Below, piece after piece: positions 45,645 through 56,945 of a stretch of 64,000 nucleotides of DNA (its first letter is position 1; each line of letters begins with the position of its first letter). The notes under the pieces were generated by a model. It saw only the letters and a list, made by a program, of their open reading frames with translations, was not told where the DNA came from and did not search any database. A program made the translations under genes and the position numbers. The stretch comes from Agrypnia vestita (lineage: Eukaryota > Arthropoda > Insecta > Trichoptera > Phryganeidae). The DNA is taken from contig JADDOH010001969.1 in the NCBI GenBank assembly GCA_016648135.1, positions 38,250 through 102,249 on the forward strand. The letters are read 5' to 3'.

Positions 45645-47635
45645 CAAGACTTCTACACTTTCAACAGCTATCAAAATGAAACTACTAAATAAATCTGTCG
45701 GAAATTTTGACAGGCCACTTTCAAAAAATGGCGTAACATGAAACAATGGTACATGGATTGAATTTGTGGCGCCATTAGTCATTAAACATGGATACTTATT
45801 ATACAGTCCTTCTAAGGCTCCAAGAATTTTTCTTTCTACCTGGAATAATAAAAAAAATATAACTAAATAAGCTTCTGTACATTTTTTCTATTTTGAATAT
45901 TTTGATATGAAAATACTATGAAATATACTCAAGAATTTTTTTTTATTGAATGTGTTTATTCACAAGCAGAGATGCTTCACAAAAAAAATGGGAACTTGGT
46001 TGGATGCTCGGCCAGAAATTTCAACGTAGAATGGCAAATACTAAAAAAAGAATGATGCCTGTACACACAAAGAGGCTTTAACACAGTTTGGGGGTAGGTA
46101 TGAAAGTATATTCAGGGACCAAGGATTAACAAAACTTCAAGAGTCTTAAGGAACGATTTGAGCTCAAATTTTGTTCATCGTATTTTTTTATCAAGAAAAG
46201 CCTTTTTGAAAGCTCTTCCCAGGAAATATGGGACTTTGATATTTAATATCCATCACGATATTAAATATTTTTTCACAAGAAATTCTAAGTAGAAAGTATC
46301 ACAGTCTAAACTACCGAGGTGCAAAGTTTGCACAATGTGCCGGCGAGATTCCTGAAAAACATCAGGTACACTCCAGATCGAAGTTTGCAAAAATGCTTTG
46401 TACTAACAGAAAATATGCGAAAATTTTTCTACTATCCGTACGTCAGAGTCTATTGAGTAAAAAAATCAAAAATCGTGTAGTTTCAACTATTAGGTATATT
46501 TTGACTATTTTTTTCTCAAGGACCAATATTACAAATTATTATTAAAATACCTATGAGACTTTTAAAATTATTGTTCTTATCTACAACCCAAACTATGAAA
46601 AAAGTGAATCACAGCTGACTTACAAACTTAGCCGAGATGCTTAGAAAAAAAGTTTTTTTTAGTTTTTCGATGTCAATTTATCAGACTACGGGATTTACTA
46701 TTTCCAAAAAAATATTTAATACATTGAGGTTGATAAAAAAATATACAGGAATGGATATTATTTTTGGAGTCTTTAAAAGGCAGTATTTCTAGTATAATTA
46801 ACTTAAAGTGTTTAAAATGTATCTAATAACGTGGTGTAAAGAGTAAAAGGTGATCAGTTGAAAGATGTGCAATCATCGAAGCACTCCAAAATGCAAGAAT
46901 AGATTCTAGATATAAACGATTAGTAAGTAAACTTTGTATATGAAAATGCAATTTATACTTCCACCTTTACCACTTTACCATTGTTATATGTTACTATTAC
47001 ATAATTATCAAATGAAAACAACCAAATAACAGGTTTTATCTAGTGTGGCAGTTATTAGTAACTTATATTAAAACAAATATAAAATAAACAATAAAATAAA
47101 TAAACAAACAAACAAAGATATTCATATTTTGTTCTCCTTGAGTTTGTAAAGTATATTTTAAAATGGCTTCATTTCACAAAAAATCACTCCATTTCAATTA
47201 AGTAAGTGTACCTGCAAAATCAAATGCCAGTTTACAATTTTAATATCAATAACATACAAGAAAAGTTTGAAAACTTTTTTGTGTTTGCGATTTTCTTTGA
47301 ATTTTCGTTTTTAATCTTCTGAATTTAAAAGTGACGCTGTATTTACATGACCGCTATTGCAGGTAAAGTTTGGATTGAGTTTCCTCTCTAGTTGTTTTAA
47401 AGGAAGCGGCAATCCTGCATTAATTCTGGATTGTTCCATTTTTCTTCCTCCCTGCACCGGAGCCTCCCCAGGGTCTGGAAGGTAGCGAGAAACATGGTGG
47501 ACAGAGACCATTATTCCTCTCCCGCATTGTCATTCATTTTTACCACCAGCTTAAATCACGTGGTTTCTTAAAACACACAACGGTTGTAATAGATTTAGGT
47601 GTGATAAAAAGTTTCGTAAAAAGATGATGGAACAA
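45645..47635. other. Unassigned interval
   Basis: A Cys-containing string RCKVCTMCRRDS near 46316-46350 recalls piggyBac C-terminal zinc knuckles but is too short to call. 47330-47530 is GC-richer, with a 66-codon minus frame and no domain. Confidence 0.3.
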
Positions 47636-47639
47636 AATA

Positions 47640-47765
47640 ATTAATAAGGGAGAATATAAGAGAGAATGGAATTAAAAATGGGTGGCTTTGGGGGCTTGGC
47701 AATATAGAAATAATAAATGAATATGAGAGGATAATGGTAAGAAATATGGTAAAAGTTTACTTATT
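47640..47765 (+). pseudogene. LINE family E fragment
   Basis: GGAATTAAAAATGGGTGGCT, then a degraded GHVERM segment ending in GAGAGGATAATGGTAAGAAA, equivalent to 5020-5095. Very short and diverged. Confidence 0.4.
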
Positions 47766-47984
47766 ATTAGTTTTTAATACTCTGATGAAGGACAAAGGAT
47801 ATTATTGCCGATAGGAATCTGTTACATGAAGTATGATTAGCGTATATAATAAAGTTATTGTATCATTTCTATTTTATAAAAATAAATCTTAAAATTAAAA
47901 AAAATATAACTAAATTACACCGAAACGTGATAGAAAGTCTATGGACGGTGGAAATGTGATAGAAAGTCTATGGATGGTAGAGCG

Positions 47985-48250
47985 AAGAATCTAAATATAA
48001 TAGTTTCATTGTTTGTCTGTCCTATAAGTCCATAACTTCTATGGAATTCACGGCTATAAACAAAATTGAAGAGAGACTCGAACCTCGAATGCGCGAACGG
48101 CAGGGCGGCGACTAGATGACATAGCCACCATCGCACCTCCATGGCCCGTCAAATGTATACTTTTTAAACTACACATTGTAAAAGCAAAGCTTAGTTAAGA
48201 CGCCAACCATTAATTTACGCCTCTCCCATAATTTTGCATTGGTGTACGGC
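47985..48250 (-). repeat. SINE S1 copy
   Basis: On minus: GGTGCGATGGTGGCTATGTC (A-box region, near 48120-48138) and GAGGTTCGAGTCTC (B box, near 48075), then the body to GGACAGACAAAC at 48013-48024. This is the clearest tRNA-like head of S1. Confidence 0.65.
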
Positions 48251-48309
48251 TAGTGAACAAATTATGAGTGAATGTAATACTGGCTGAAAAAGTAATACAT
48301 AGAATTATT

Positions 48310-48535
48310 TTTTCAGGTTTGGTCACGTGGAATTTGTGAAAAAGAAGCGAATGGTATGATACTAGTGTTGATGAAACCAGGAATATTCATGGTGATTTGG
48401 AATGACTAGGTCAAGGAGATACTGGAAAATCGTCCTTTTAGGAGTCTCAACAACGCATGAGCTTGTATAAGTAATCCATTTTCCATGTTCTTCTCTCCAC
48501 GGGAAATTGTTATGAAAAAAGGTTTTGCAAATAAA
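48310..48535 (+). pseudogene. LINE ORF2 C-terminal remnant, family E
   Basis: TTTGGTCACGTGGAATTTGT (FGHVEF), then GGTCAAGGAGATACTGGAAA and GGAGTCTCAACAACGCATGA, then CCACGGGAAATTGTTATGA. It has lost part of the 3' coding end. Frames are broken. Confidence 0.55.
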
Positions 48536-48689
48536 TAGGATTTTTCAATGCTTTTATAAATCAATCAATATCAAGGAATGTTTGCCATATTCATATTTAG
48601 TATTATTTGTTGACATGGCAGTTACTTTGTGGTGTGACATGATTATTTAAATTTAAACTGAATAAAATTTTGTAGTGTACACACGTTGA

Positions 48690-48840
48690 GTTAATTTAAC
48701 ACGACTATTTTCAAGAGTAGCAGTCTCTCTCATCATTAGTTGTAATTTATAACTAACCTAAACACATAAATTATGAAAACATATGAGTAGAGTAACGGGT
48801 CGCGGAATAGTGAGGGTAATTTTTTTGTGTGGTCTTTAAG
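48690..48840 (-). repeat. Hammerhead-bearing inverted repeat, left arm
   Basis: On minus: CUAAUGA (48733-48739; one core change), U, stem GAGAG/CUCUU, GAAAAUAGUCGUGUUAAAUU. Outside the core, GTAATTTATAACTAACCT, AGAGTAACGGGTCGCGG and GGTAATTTTTTTGTGTGGTC match the right arm at 51836-51985 in inverse orientation. It ends at GTCTTTAAGGG. Confidence 0.65.
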
Positions 48841-48891
48841 GGGAAGATGCTGAGCAGTGGCGGCTTTCATTTTTGAATCAGCATCTTACCC
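48841..48891. repeat. 10-bp hairpin between repeat arm and LINE 3' end
   Basis: AAGATGCTGA at 48844-48853 pairs perfectly with TCAGCATCTT at 48878-48887. Confidence 0.5.
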
Positions 48892-49215
48892 TTCAAATTC
48901 AAATTCAAATGTTTATTCAATGTTCAATGTTACAAATGTTTACAGTGTTTACAAAATTTAATGAAGCTTTTTTCATTGTTGTTGAGAGTCTTGGCAGCAA
49001 GTAAACACTAAATTGATTTGACGCCCTGCCTGCTACACTAGTAATTTACTGTATTATAGCAGACAGTGCTCTTCCAGTAGTATAATGTTCAAGAATATTT
49101 ATTATTTATATAACATTTGTGAATAAATCTTATTGCCAATTAAAATTAAGTAATAGTAATAATTAAATGTTTACAATTTAATAATGGTGTTAATTAATTA
49201 TATTATAGACAAAGG

Positions 49216-49597
49216 AAAAAAAATGATCTGAATAGGATATTAATAAAATAAAATAAAATAAAACAATTAAAAGTATTTAAAAAGATGACAGTAACAGTAA
49301 GACAGTAAGTGAAAAAAATGATCTGAATAGGATATTAATAAAATAAAATAAAATAAAACAATTAAAAGTATTTAAAAAGATGACAGTAACAGTAAGACAG
49401 TAAGTGAAAAAAATGATCTGAATAGGATATTAATAAAATAAAATAAAATAAAACAATTAAAAGTATTTAAAAAGATGACAGTAACAGTAAGACAGTAAGT
49501 GAAAAAAATGATCTGAATAGGATATTAATAAAATAAAATAAAATAAAACAATTAAAAGTATTTAAAAAGATGACAGTAACAGTAAGACAGTAAGTGA
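49216..49597. repeat. Four 95-bp tandem units in the LINE 3' UTR
   Basis: ATGATCTGAATAGGATATTA recurs at 49223, 49318, 49413 and 49508, exactly 95 bp apart, with units identical by eye. The downstream GTGACAGTAAATGTTCT is a diverged fifth start. Identity implies recent amplification. Confidence 0.9.
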
Positions 49598-49638
49598 CAG
49601 TAAATGTTCTTGTAGGAATAGTATATTTTAAATTTAGT

Positions 49639-51783
49639 TTATATGATGGCTTTTAATAGGTTTTGGGCATGCTTCCTTCCCTTTTCATGCAGCCAGAGTT
49701 TCACTTTAGAAGAAAAATACGCGAGACTATGGCTACATGTTTTAAGTTTAGTGTTAAGAGTATTGAATGTTTTTGGTGCTTGGAAGAGGTGAAATCTTTG
49801 TGAAAAAGTTTTTTTGAATTTTGGTACAAGATAGTTGCAGTTCACCTGTGCCCTTGTTGAATGTGAGTGAGTTATTTGTTGGTGATCTTGTTTATGTCGG
49901 AAAAAATATTTTAAAGTGTTGAGTAAATATGTTTGATTGATGTCCAGGACGTGACATTCTCTGAAAAGTTCTTCTGAAGGAAAACGAAATGGCTTTTTAT
50001 GAAGAACTCTCAATACCATTTTCTGGGCTTTGCTTAATGAATCTAATATAGTACAAGCTGCACCACCCCAACTGACAGTTGCATAATTAATGAGTGAGTG
50101 ACACAGTGCATAGTATACTATTCTTCTTGTCGATGCGTCGAGTACATCTCTAATTTCTTTGAAAAAATAAACAAGCTTTCTTATTCGGATTGTAAGATTC
50201 AAAATATGTTTTCTCCAGTTTAGATGCTGGTCTATGTACACACCTAGATATCGTATATCTTCCGTTGTCTGCAGATTAGTACAATCACAGGGTTTATCTT
50301 TTGATTGACATGTGTGAATCAGTAGATTTTTGGGCTGCTTTATTACTGTTCTTTTACTGATGGAGAAACACATGTATTTTGTCTTTGAAGCATTTACTGT
50401 TAGTAGATTTTTGTCAAGCCATGATGTTATTCGATTCAATCCACTTTGTGCCTTTTTTAAAACATCTTCCCAGGAATCATCTTGAAAAAGAAGCACTGTG
50501 TCATCTGCGAAAGAAATTATTTTACCGTTTTCTAAATTGGAGTTACACATTTCATTGACATATATGAGGAAGAGCGTGGGTCCCAAAACACTTCCTTGCG
50601 GTACTCCATATGATGTTTTGTGGAGGTTGCTGCAGTGATCGCCCGATTTAACTACCTGAACCCTGTTATTTAGATAATCTTCAAACCACGCCAAAGCCGT
50701 CCCCCTTATTCCCAAAGCTGATAACTTGTGCAGCAGCAGTGGATGAGACACCGTATCGAAAGCTTTGGCTAGGTCCAAAAATATACCAATACAACGTTTG
50801 TCTTTATCTAATTGTGTAACTAAGAATTCCGTTAGTTGACATATTGCATCTTCTGTTGAGAGTTTTGATTGGAACCCGTATTGATTGTTGGAGATTATTT
50901 TGTGAATATCCAGGTATTTTAAAAGACGTACTTTAACTATCTTCTCTAAGATTTTAGAAAAAACACTTAGGAGCGATATAGGTCTATAGTGGCTCGGATT
51001 ACGGGGATCACCACCCTTGAATATTGGACAGATTCTAGCCAGTTTTAGTGCATTTGGAAAGATACCCGTTGAGAGACTTTGATTGAATATATAACAAAGA
51101 GGCTTACTTAATTGGTCTTTATTATACTTCACTACTTTTGCTGTTACCTCATCGTTTCCAGGGGCACTGTTAGACTTTAGGTTACTAATAATTGCAGCAA
51201 TTTCATGAATGGAGGTTGGAGCAAAGAAAAATGAATATGGATTTGCTGAATTTAAATTTGTTTTAAGGTTTTCTTCAGTAGTTTTTAGACGAGACAAAAT
51301 ATTTTGTGCTAAATTTTTACCAAGCGAAGCGAAATGCCCGTTTACATTATCTAGCACTTCAGTAATGGCCTTATCCTCAGTAGCATGATTTTTGTTTGGA
51401 ATCAGCATATCACATATATCATTGCTTCTAGTATTTTGTGTAGAAGTCATTTCTCTTATAATTTCCCATGTTTTCTTTGCATCACGTTGATTTTCTTTTA
51501 TAATATTTTTGTAATATAAGTGTTTAGCGGATTTGACCGCTCTATTACAAATATTTCTATACTTTTTGTAAAAGTTTTGTAAGCCGACATTTAGAGGGTT
51601 AAGTTTAGACTGTTTGTGTAACACATCTCTCTTATTTATGCAGTTAACTAAACTTTCAGTTATCCAAGATTTCTTAATTTTTTTCCTCGATTTATTAGAT
51701 ATATGTTCTTGATTTTTTTTAATGTGGCTTTGTAGAATATACAGGAATTTTGAATATGATGTATAAAGACCCTTAAAGACCAC
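49639..51783 (-). CDS. LINE ORF2 reverse transcriptase, endonuclease missing
   Basis: 714 uninterrupted codons. Residues 1-180 are the basic linker that normally joins endonuclease and RT (WITESLVNCINKRD, FYKKYRNICNRAVKSAK). RT covers about 195-480: NSAPGNDEV near 205, ICPIFKGGDPRNPSHYRPIS near 251, motif A FLDLAKAFD with D337, GVPQGSVLGP near 393, motif C FADD with D427 and D428. The thumb has RYLGVYID near 511 and SWGGAA near 571. After about 600 is the usual C-terminal domain; no RNase H is seen. All catalytic aspartates are present, so it would be an active RT if expressed. The displayed start is a GTG reached directly after a stop; the true ORF would begin earlier in a full-length element. 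Best match is the Jockey/CR1 group. Absence of stops suggests a recent insertion. Confidence 0.9.
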   Translation of the reverse strand: MVFKGLYTSYSKFLYILQSHIKKNQEHISNKSRKKIKKSWITESLVNCINKRDVLHKQSKLNPLNVGLQNFYKKYRNICNRAVKSAKHLYYKNIIKENQRDAKKTWEIIREMTSTQNTRSNDICDMLIPNKNHATEDKAITEVLDNVNGHFASLGKNLAQNILSRLKTTEENLKTNLNSANPYSFFFAPTSIHEIAAIISNLKSNSAPGNDEVTAKVVKYNKDQLSKPLCYIFNQSLSTGIFPNALKLARICPIFKGGDPRNPSHYRPISLLSVFSKILEKIVKVRLLKYLDIHKIISNNQYGFQSKLSTEDAICQLTEFLVTQLDKDKRCIGIFLDLAKAFDTVSHPLLLHKLSALGIRGTALAWFEDYLNNRVQVVKSGDHCSNLHKTSYGVPQGSVLGPTLFLIYVNEMCNSNLENGKIISFADDTVLLFQDDSWEDVLKKAQSGLNRITSWLDKNLLTVNASKTKYMCFSISKRTVIKQPKNLLIHTCQSKDKPCDCTNLQTTEDIRYLGVYIDQHLNWRKHILNLTIRIRKLVYFFKEIRDVLDASTRRIVYYALCHSLINYATVSWGGAACTILDSLSKAQKMVLRVLHKKPFRFPSEELFRECHVLDINQTYLLNTLKYFFRHKQDHQQITHSHSTRAQVNCNYLVPKFKKTFSQRFHLFQAPKTFNTLNTKLKTCSHSLAYFSSKVKLWLHEKGRKHAQNLLKAII

Positions 51784-51862
51784 ACAAAAAAATTAATTTT
51801 TTTAAAATAAAGAATTTTGAATATGATGTATAAAGACCCTTAAAGACCACACAAAAAAATTA
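51745..51862. repeat. 51-bp direct duplication at the LINE 5' junction
   Basis: 51745-51795 and 51812-51862 are identical (start GAATTTTGAATATGATGTAT), offset 67 bp. The unit spans LINE sequence and the adjoining repeat arm, so it duplicated after or during insertion. Confidence 0.8.
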
Positions 51863-51985
51863 CCCCCCCTGTTACGCGATCCGCTACTCTATTCAAATAT
51901 TTTCAAAATTTCTGTATTGAGGTTAGTTATAAATTACACCTGATGATCAGGACTGCTCCTCTCAAAACTATAGTCGTGTTAAAAT
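51836..51985 (+). repeat. Hammerhead-bearing inverted repeat, right arm
   Basis: CUGAUGA (51940-51946, intact first core half), stem AGGA-CUGC-UCCU, then CUCAAAACUAUAGUCGUGUU where GAAA is expected, so G12 is lost. It is inverse to 48690-48840, sharing AGTTATAAATTACACC, CCGCTACTCT and GACCACACAAAAAAATTACC. Confidence 0.6.
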
Positions 51986-52074
51986 TGAGTTTAAATTTGA
52001 AAAAATATTTTTTTTTTTCCAATTTTTTTTTTTTAAATATCAATATTATTCCAGCATCTTTTTAATATTTTTAT

Positions 52075-52410
52075 GTTTCAGTACATATTCTTCTTCTTCT
52101 TCATGTGCCCTGTCGGGTCCCCCCGACGTCGGCGATCATCTGGGAGAAAGTTTTCCTGTCCAGGGCAGTGCGGAACAACTCTTCCACGCTTCTTATCCGG
52201 TCCACTCTCGGATGTTTCGAAGCCAGGAAAGCCGCCTCCTTTCGACCCCTCTGCGACCCTCAATCTTTTCCTTCATGACGAGCTGAAGGATGGAGTATTT
52301 TTCGCCTCTCATTATATGACCAAAATATGAAATTTTACGGAGCTTTACTATGTTGAGTAACTGTCTGTTTGTATTTACTCTATGTAAAACTTCAACATTA
52401 CTAGTCATGT
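52075..52410 (-). pseudogene. LINE ORF2 C-terminal remnant
   Basis: Minus frame 52408-52193: HRVNTNRQLLNIVKLRKISY, then FGHIMRGEKYSILQLVMKEK, IEGRRGVERRRLSWLRNIRE. After a one-base frame loss near 52195 it continues IRSVEELFRTALDRKTFSQM, then IADVGG. This matches the common LINE tail GHv-R-kY-LLqLi--GKI-GRR--GRRR-SWLrNLR-WTG--s-ELFR-A-DR--f--MIA. Ends near 52100; the 5' part is missing. Confidence 0.7.
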
Positions 52411-52414
52411 CAGT

Positions 52415-55195
52415 CCAAGATATCCTTCCCTCAGTACATATTAACTGCGATTTTCATTCATAATAATGTTTGTTTTCGAATTCAAATATTTGATTTTAAG
52501 AATCATTTATAGAGGAAAACACATATTAAGAATACCAATTTAAGGCGGATGAAATATTTTTATATTCTCGACATACTCACCGATGTTTGTGTCTTCATAT
52601 CAACCTCTTTTCCAATCCTTCCTGATTTTCCAGACTAAAAATGTTTGATTTTATCATCCCGGTTCGAGCTCTCAACGTGCATCAATAATGCATTTGCAAT
52701 GCTTACATCGCTTAATAAATATCTCCCAATGCCAATGCAAGTAAACATTATTTTCCTTGAATTTATTTGACGGTCTTCGTTAAATCTGCCATGTTTGTTT
52801 TCCCCAGAGGATATATTTCCGCATTTACGAATTGGTCCGTGAATTTTATTCAAGTTTAAAATAAAAGCTTTGAAATCAGGATTTGTATCAATTCAATTTT
52901 GTATTAATCACTTATCATAACGCCGTTTCCTTACTATAACTAGCAGAGAGAATAGAAATATAAAATATAATAAATTTTTCTTATCGAGTACATAAAATGA
53001 CATAAACCATTCGTAACATTGGCCATTTAAATTTAAATGATTTTTAGGACATAAGGTTACGTCGGTCGTTGGGACACCTTAAGACATGATATTAAATAAT
53101 ATCAGTATCACATTTTTTTCTAAAATCAATTTTTATGGATTTTGGAGCTGAATAATTGTTGATTTTTTTATGATTTTATCTAAATTACATTTAGGATCTG
53201 ATTAACACTATCAGATAGATTTTTTAAAGCATTTTATTTGTATGCTACTCGCGCAAAATACCGTTTTAACCCTTTTCACTAATCTTTTCTTTACACTTAA
53301 TCATTCCACATTTACAGATCAACAGTTTTTTTAATAATTCACTAAACAATTAAAAATCTTAGCAATCATTCACTTCACAAAACGGCTTTTAATATCTTGA
53401 ATTATTTATTCTAACGCCATAATGTACGCTATAATTACATACTTAATAACTCATTTTAACTACATTCTATAAACAGTACTTTTTCATCATTTGCCACCTC
53501 TGGAATTCATTTTTAAGTAGGTACATTTTAGTTTTCACCAAGCAGAAAGCAATCCATTTAGCTAGTCTCGAAGGAGATAAGAATAGTTAATTTTAAACAA
53601 CTTTGCAAGTTTCGATAAAATAAAGTTGATAGTAATTTAGGATGTATTAAATGTTTTATATAAATTTCGTTTCGTTCGGTGCACTTAAAATACATTGAAT
53701 AAATTATTTAATATAGTCTACGCTCGATTTATGCCCTTTACAAAATTGGCAACACATCTAGGGGCAATCAAGGTCGTCTGGTCAAAAAATCGGATGTAGG
53801 TAAAAATAGGTTTTTTTTATTTCACGGTGACCTTCCATGTATATTTCGAGGTAGTCACTGCGGAGGTGCTACTATGTCTGGGACACTGTGCAGAGGTATA
53901 TTATGTAGGTAACATTATTCTTGTTAGGCATGTGAGAAGGTATAGAGAAGGTAAAAAATATATTTGTAAAAAACAATAGTCAGATAAGTAATTGAAACTA
54001 GAAAAAAAATTAAATGAGTGGAGAAACCGCACACGACCAATACGTATATTTACAAACTTACTAGACGTCGAAACTGGTAGACCTTAAATCTGGTACAGGT
54101 TTCTACTAAGCTAACTAACATCGTGTTTTAATGTCTAACCACAAATTTAAAGCTTTTAATATTAATAATATAACCTTTATGTCTTTGGTACACTGTCTAA
54201 TTTCACGGCTAGTTCCGATACATTTCACTTGTTTAAAAAATTACCGTGATAAAATTACTAAACAATTGTGAAAAGGTCAAATTAAATATTTAAAAAAAGT
54301 AAAATGTATCAGTATATAAGTCGCGCTTTATTACAAAAATACTTTTTTTATTGAGGAGACTGGGTTTGCAATGAATCTTGAGTAATTAAAGAAAATAGCG
54401 TCGGTCGTATTAAGTACATTATGTTTACAAGGGGATTTAGTTGTGCAAGGATAAATATTTTAATTAAAGTATAAATTAACCTTAAATAAACGCGACAGTG
54501 GACATACTTCCACTGTGTGAGGGACTAAAAAGTATTATTTTGTATATTTTTGTAGAGCAAGTCAATTTTGTTTTTGAATAACTTTTTAAATGAAACAATT
54601 TTTAAGAAAGAATATTTTACTGATATTTTTGAAATACGCAAAGGTGATACGATTAGACTTTTTATCAAATTTATCGTCGATTGTGAATATATGATTAATT
54701 GATGATGATGAATGATTAATAAAGATGAAAAAATATTGTTTTGGTTTAAATCTGACCAAAGTCCACAAAACATTTTCATTGAAATAAAAAATATTTGCTA
54801 TTTATTTTAAATAGCGTATAAGTTATAATAGTATCTACGTTTATGCTTATTAACTAGGTATTATGTTGATGTTTTTCAAATGCATTTTTAAAAATTCACT
54901 TTTTTAATTGAAAGACATAAGAGTAAAATGTTATAATTTATACCATATTTTTAATTTAATATTCAGTTCTGAATTTTTAATTTATAATCTGCAAACAACT
55001 CCAAAATTGCAGTTTTGCAGATCTGATTCTTACAATCATTTGTAAGTTTTCCCTTTTATTAACATACAATTTGTTAAATGTTTTACAAGTTTTAAAATAA
55101 TTTACGTTAAAAATGCAAGTATGATATTTACGAACGTATTCAGATGCATTAATGCTCTCCATGTTGTATAAAATGTATATAATTTTCATTATTCT
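52415..55195. other. Unassigned interval
   Basis: Two short minus frames (52635, 54525) lack domains. 53040-53100 and 53750-53900 are slightly GC-richer. No repeat family from this window recurs here. Confidence 0.3.
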
Positions 55196-55199
55196 ATTT

Positions 55200-55620
55200 T
55201 ATTAATTCTCTTCAAATATCTGCGAGCGTTACTTGAGTTTCCGTACAGGCTACAGTCAAACAGCTCCCACGATAAACTCTGGTGTAATAATGCTTCCGAA
55301 ACAATATTTTCCTATTTAAATTCAAATTTCACCCATGCACCTCGAGCAGGGCGCGTTGTACCGACCAAGTTTAAATAAAACTAAGGTAACTTCCACCCAA
55401 ACTCCTCACATAACTTGAGCTCATATCAAAAATTAAGCAAAACGATGTTAAGCTTTCAATATCGGGGCTGCCGGGATAGAAGCTATCAGGATGATAAGCT
55501 TACGGGGGTGAGCACAAAAGAAAATCTTTCAAAGTTATCTCGATGCTAAAGCATATAAAATACGTGAGTTATTTGCTAAAGATTCGCTCTTTTAAATTTT
55601 CTCGCGAGATTCTCACGTAT
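55200..55620. other. Unique less AT-rich block
   Basis: No ORF above 60 codons and no repeat partner. GCACCTCGAGCAGGGCGCGT at 55338 marks the GC-richest part. Possible regulatory or transcribed non-coding DNA. Confidence 0.2.
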
Positions 55621-56003
55621 CTTATTCAAATATTTACTTTATTATTATTTAAATTAGGCAGTATTTCCAAAGCATATAAATCGTCTAGTTAAATATTTCA
55701 CCGGGGATCAAATACGAAGGAATAAAAATTCAAAATTCTCGCATTTTGGAACTTTTAATTCTATGGATGGTAAATAAAATTATTTTATTTCACCGTAGGA
55801 ATTCGTATTTTCCTCGGATAAATATATTTCTCAAATAAACCAACAGCGTTGCTGCTTTTCGAGGGATAAATCTTAACGTCAAAACATTAAATGGCTTTTA
55901 ATATCAGCAAGTTACATTTTATTTTTAAACTAGCTGCCATCTGTCAATAACGACTATGAAATTGCGACAAAAATATATTTTTTTAAATTGTACACTTACA
56001 TGT

Positions 56004-56068
56004 GCTGGGATGGTGCTACCACTCTATTTTAGTCGAGGAGTAATCGAGGGTTCAAGCCTCGTCCCAGG
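56004..56068 (+). repeat. tRNA-like element with paired acceptor and T-arm
   Basis: The acceptor-like GCTGGGA (56004-56010) pairs with TCCCAGG (56062-56068) at six of seven positions. The T-arm CGAGG-GTTCAAG-CCTCG (56045-56061) is perfect and contains the B box GGTTCAAGCC. The D-arm is shortened and no clear anticodon stem forms over 65 nt, so a pseudo-tRNA or SINE head is more likely than a working tRNA. Confidence 0.45.
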
Positions 56069-56789
56069 AGTCTTTAAAATTACATTTTTATCGATTTATC
56101 GATAAAGTAAAGCAAAAAATTGACAGAATGTATTGTATTATTGAAATAAGCAAAATCACTGGTGTGACTACGGGTACATTCCTTGTATGTACATCTATTT
56201 TAAAAGAAAAACATTAAAAATGCATTTTATACAATCTTTACGCTATAAAGGTATCGTTTTTTAGTAAATTAAAGATAAATATTTATTTAAATTAGCCTCA
56301 CTTCCGAGTCATACATAAGATGTGGAACGTTATAAAAAAATGTTCCCTTTACAATGTTGTCATCCCCAAAATTGAAATAGAAATCTAATAATGGTGTTTT
56401 CAGAAGTGATTGCAATATAAATTGCAAAAAGGGGTTGGTATTATTTTCTACATAAAAATACGAATATTGTGTTTCAAAATAGAAATTATGGACACACGTA
56501 TGCAAGAAATTTCATTGTTAGTATTAGGAACATTTTTGAAGCACGTTTCTTGGGCTCAATGCCCTTAAATGTATTTTGAAATTGGTTGCTTGAATATTAC
56601 AATTTTTTTTTCTTAAAGTATTCAGAATATTTTAAGATGTTATAACAATTAAATATAATGTGTAGGAAGAACGTGATATTTTTTGGACGAAAAGATATTT
56701 TTATATGTACGATTCGTATGTTCTGGGAATGCAATTATTATTGGATTCTATTCACAGAGGGATATTTGTAATAAATATACTACTGTTTA

Positions 56790-56945
56790 TATATATATAA
56801 ATAATATATATCTATCTATATATATATATATCTATATATATAGTCTATCTATCTATCATATATATTATATCTATCGAATCTATATCTTTATACTTCTATA
56901 TTCTATATCTAACTTCTATTCTCTCTCTCTCATATATATATATGT
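56790..56945. repeat. TA/TATC/CT microsatellite
   Basis: Mixed ATATAT, CTATCTAT and CTCTCTCT tracts. The overlapping 134-codon Y/I-rich frame at 56683-57087 is an artefact of this repeat. Confidence 0.8.

Larger units (their letters stand above)
48892..51836 (-). mobile_element. 5'-truncated LINE with intact RT ORF
   Basis: Minus-strand non-LTR retrotransposon. The 3' end has a polyadenylation-like AATAAA (minus, near 48912-48917) and a TTTGAATTTGAATTTGAA tail (48892-48910), the microsatellite-type tail of CR1/L2-like elements. The 3' UTR (48911-49638) contains four 95-bp tandem units. One long ORF lies at 49639-51783. The apurinic endonuclease domain expected upstream is absent, and the 5' border falls at GTCTTTAAGGG within the right inverted-repeat arm. 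No clear target-site duplication was found; TTACCC at 48885-48890 and 51860-51865 is a weak candidate. Confidence 0.75.

Noticed and set aside
46310..46430. Possible piggyBac C-terminal zinc knuckle (RCKVCTMC)
   Set aside because: Only two convincing Cys pairs, a stop in between, and no piggyBac catalytic motif or terminal repeats nearby.
48885..51865. TTACCC as LINE target-site duplication
   Set aside because: Only six bases, and the right copy sits inside the repeat arm beyond the inferred 5' border; not strong enough to claim.
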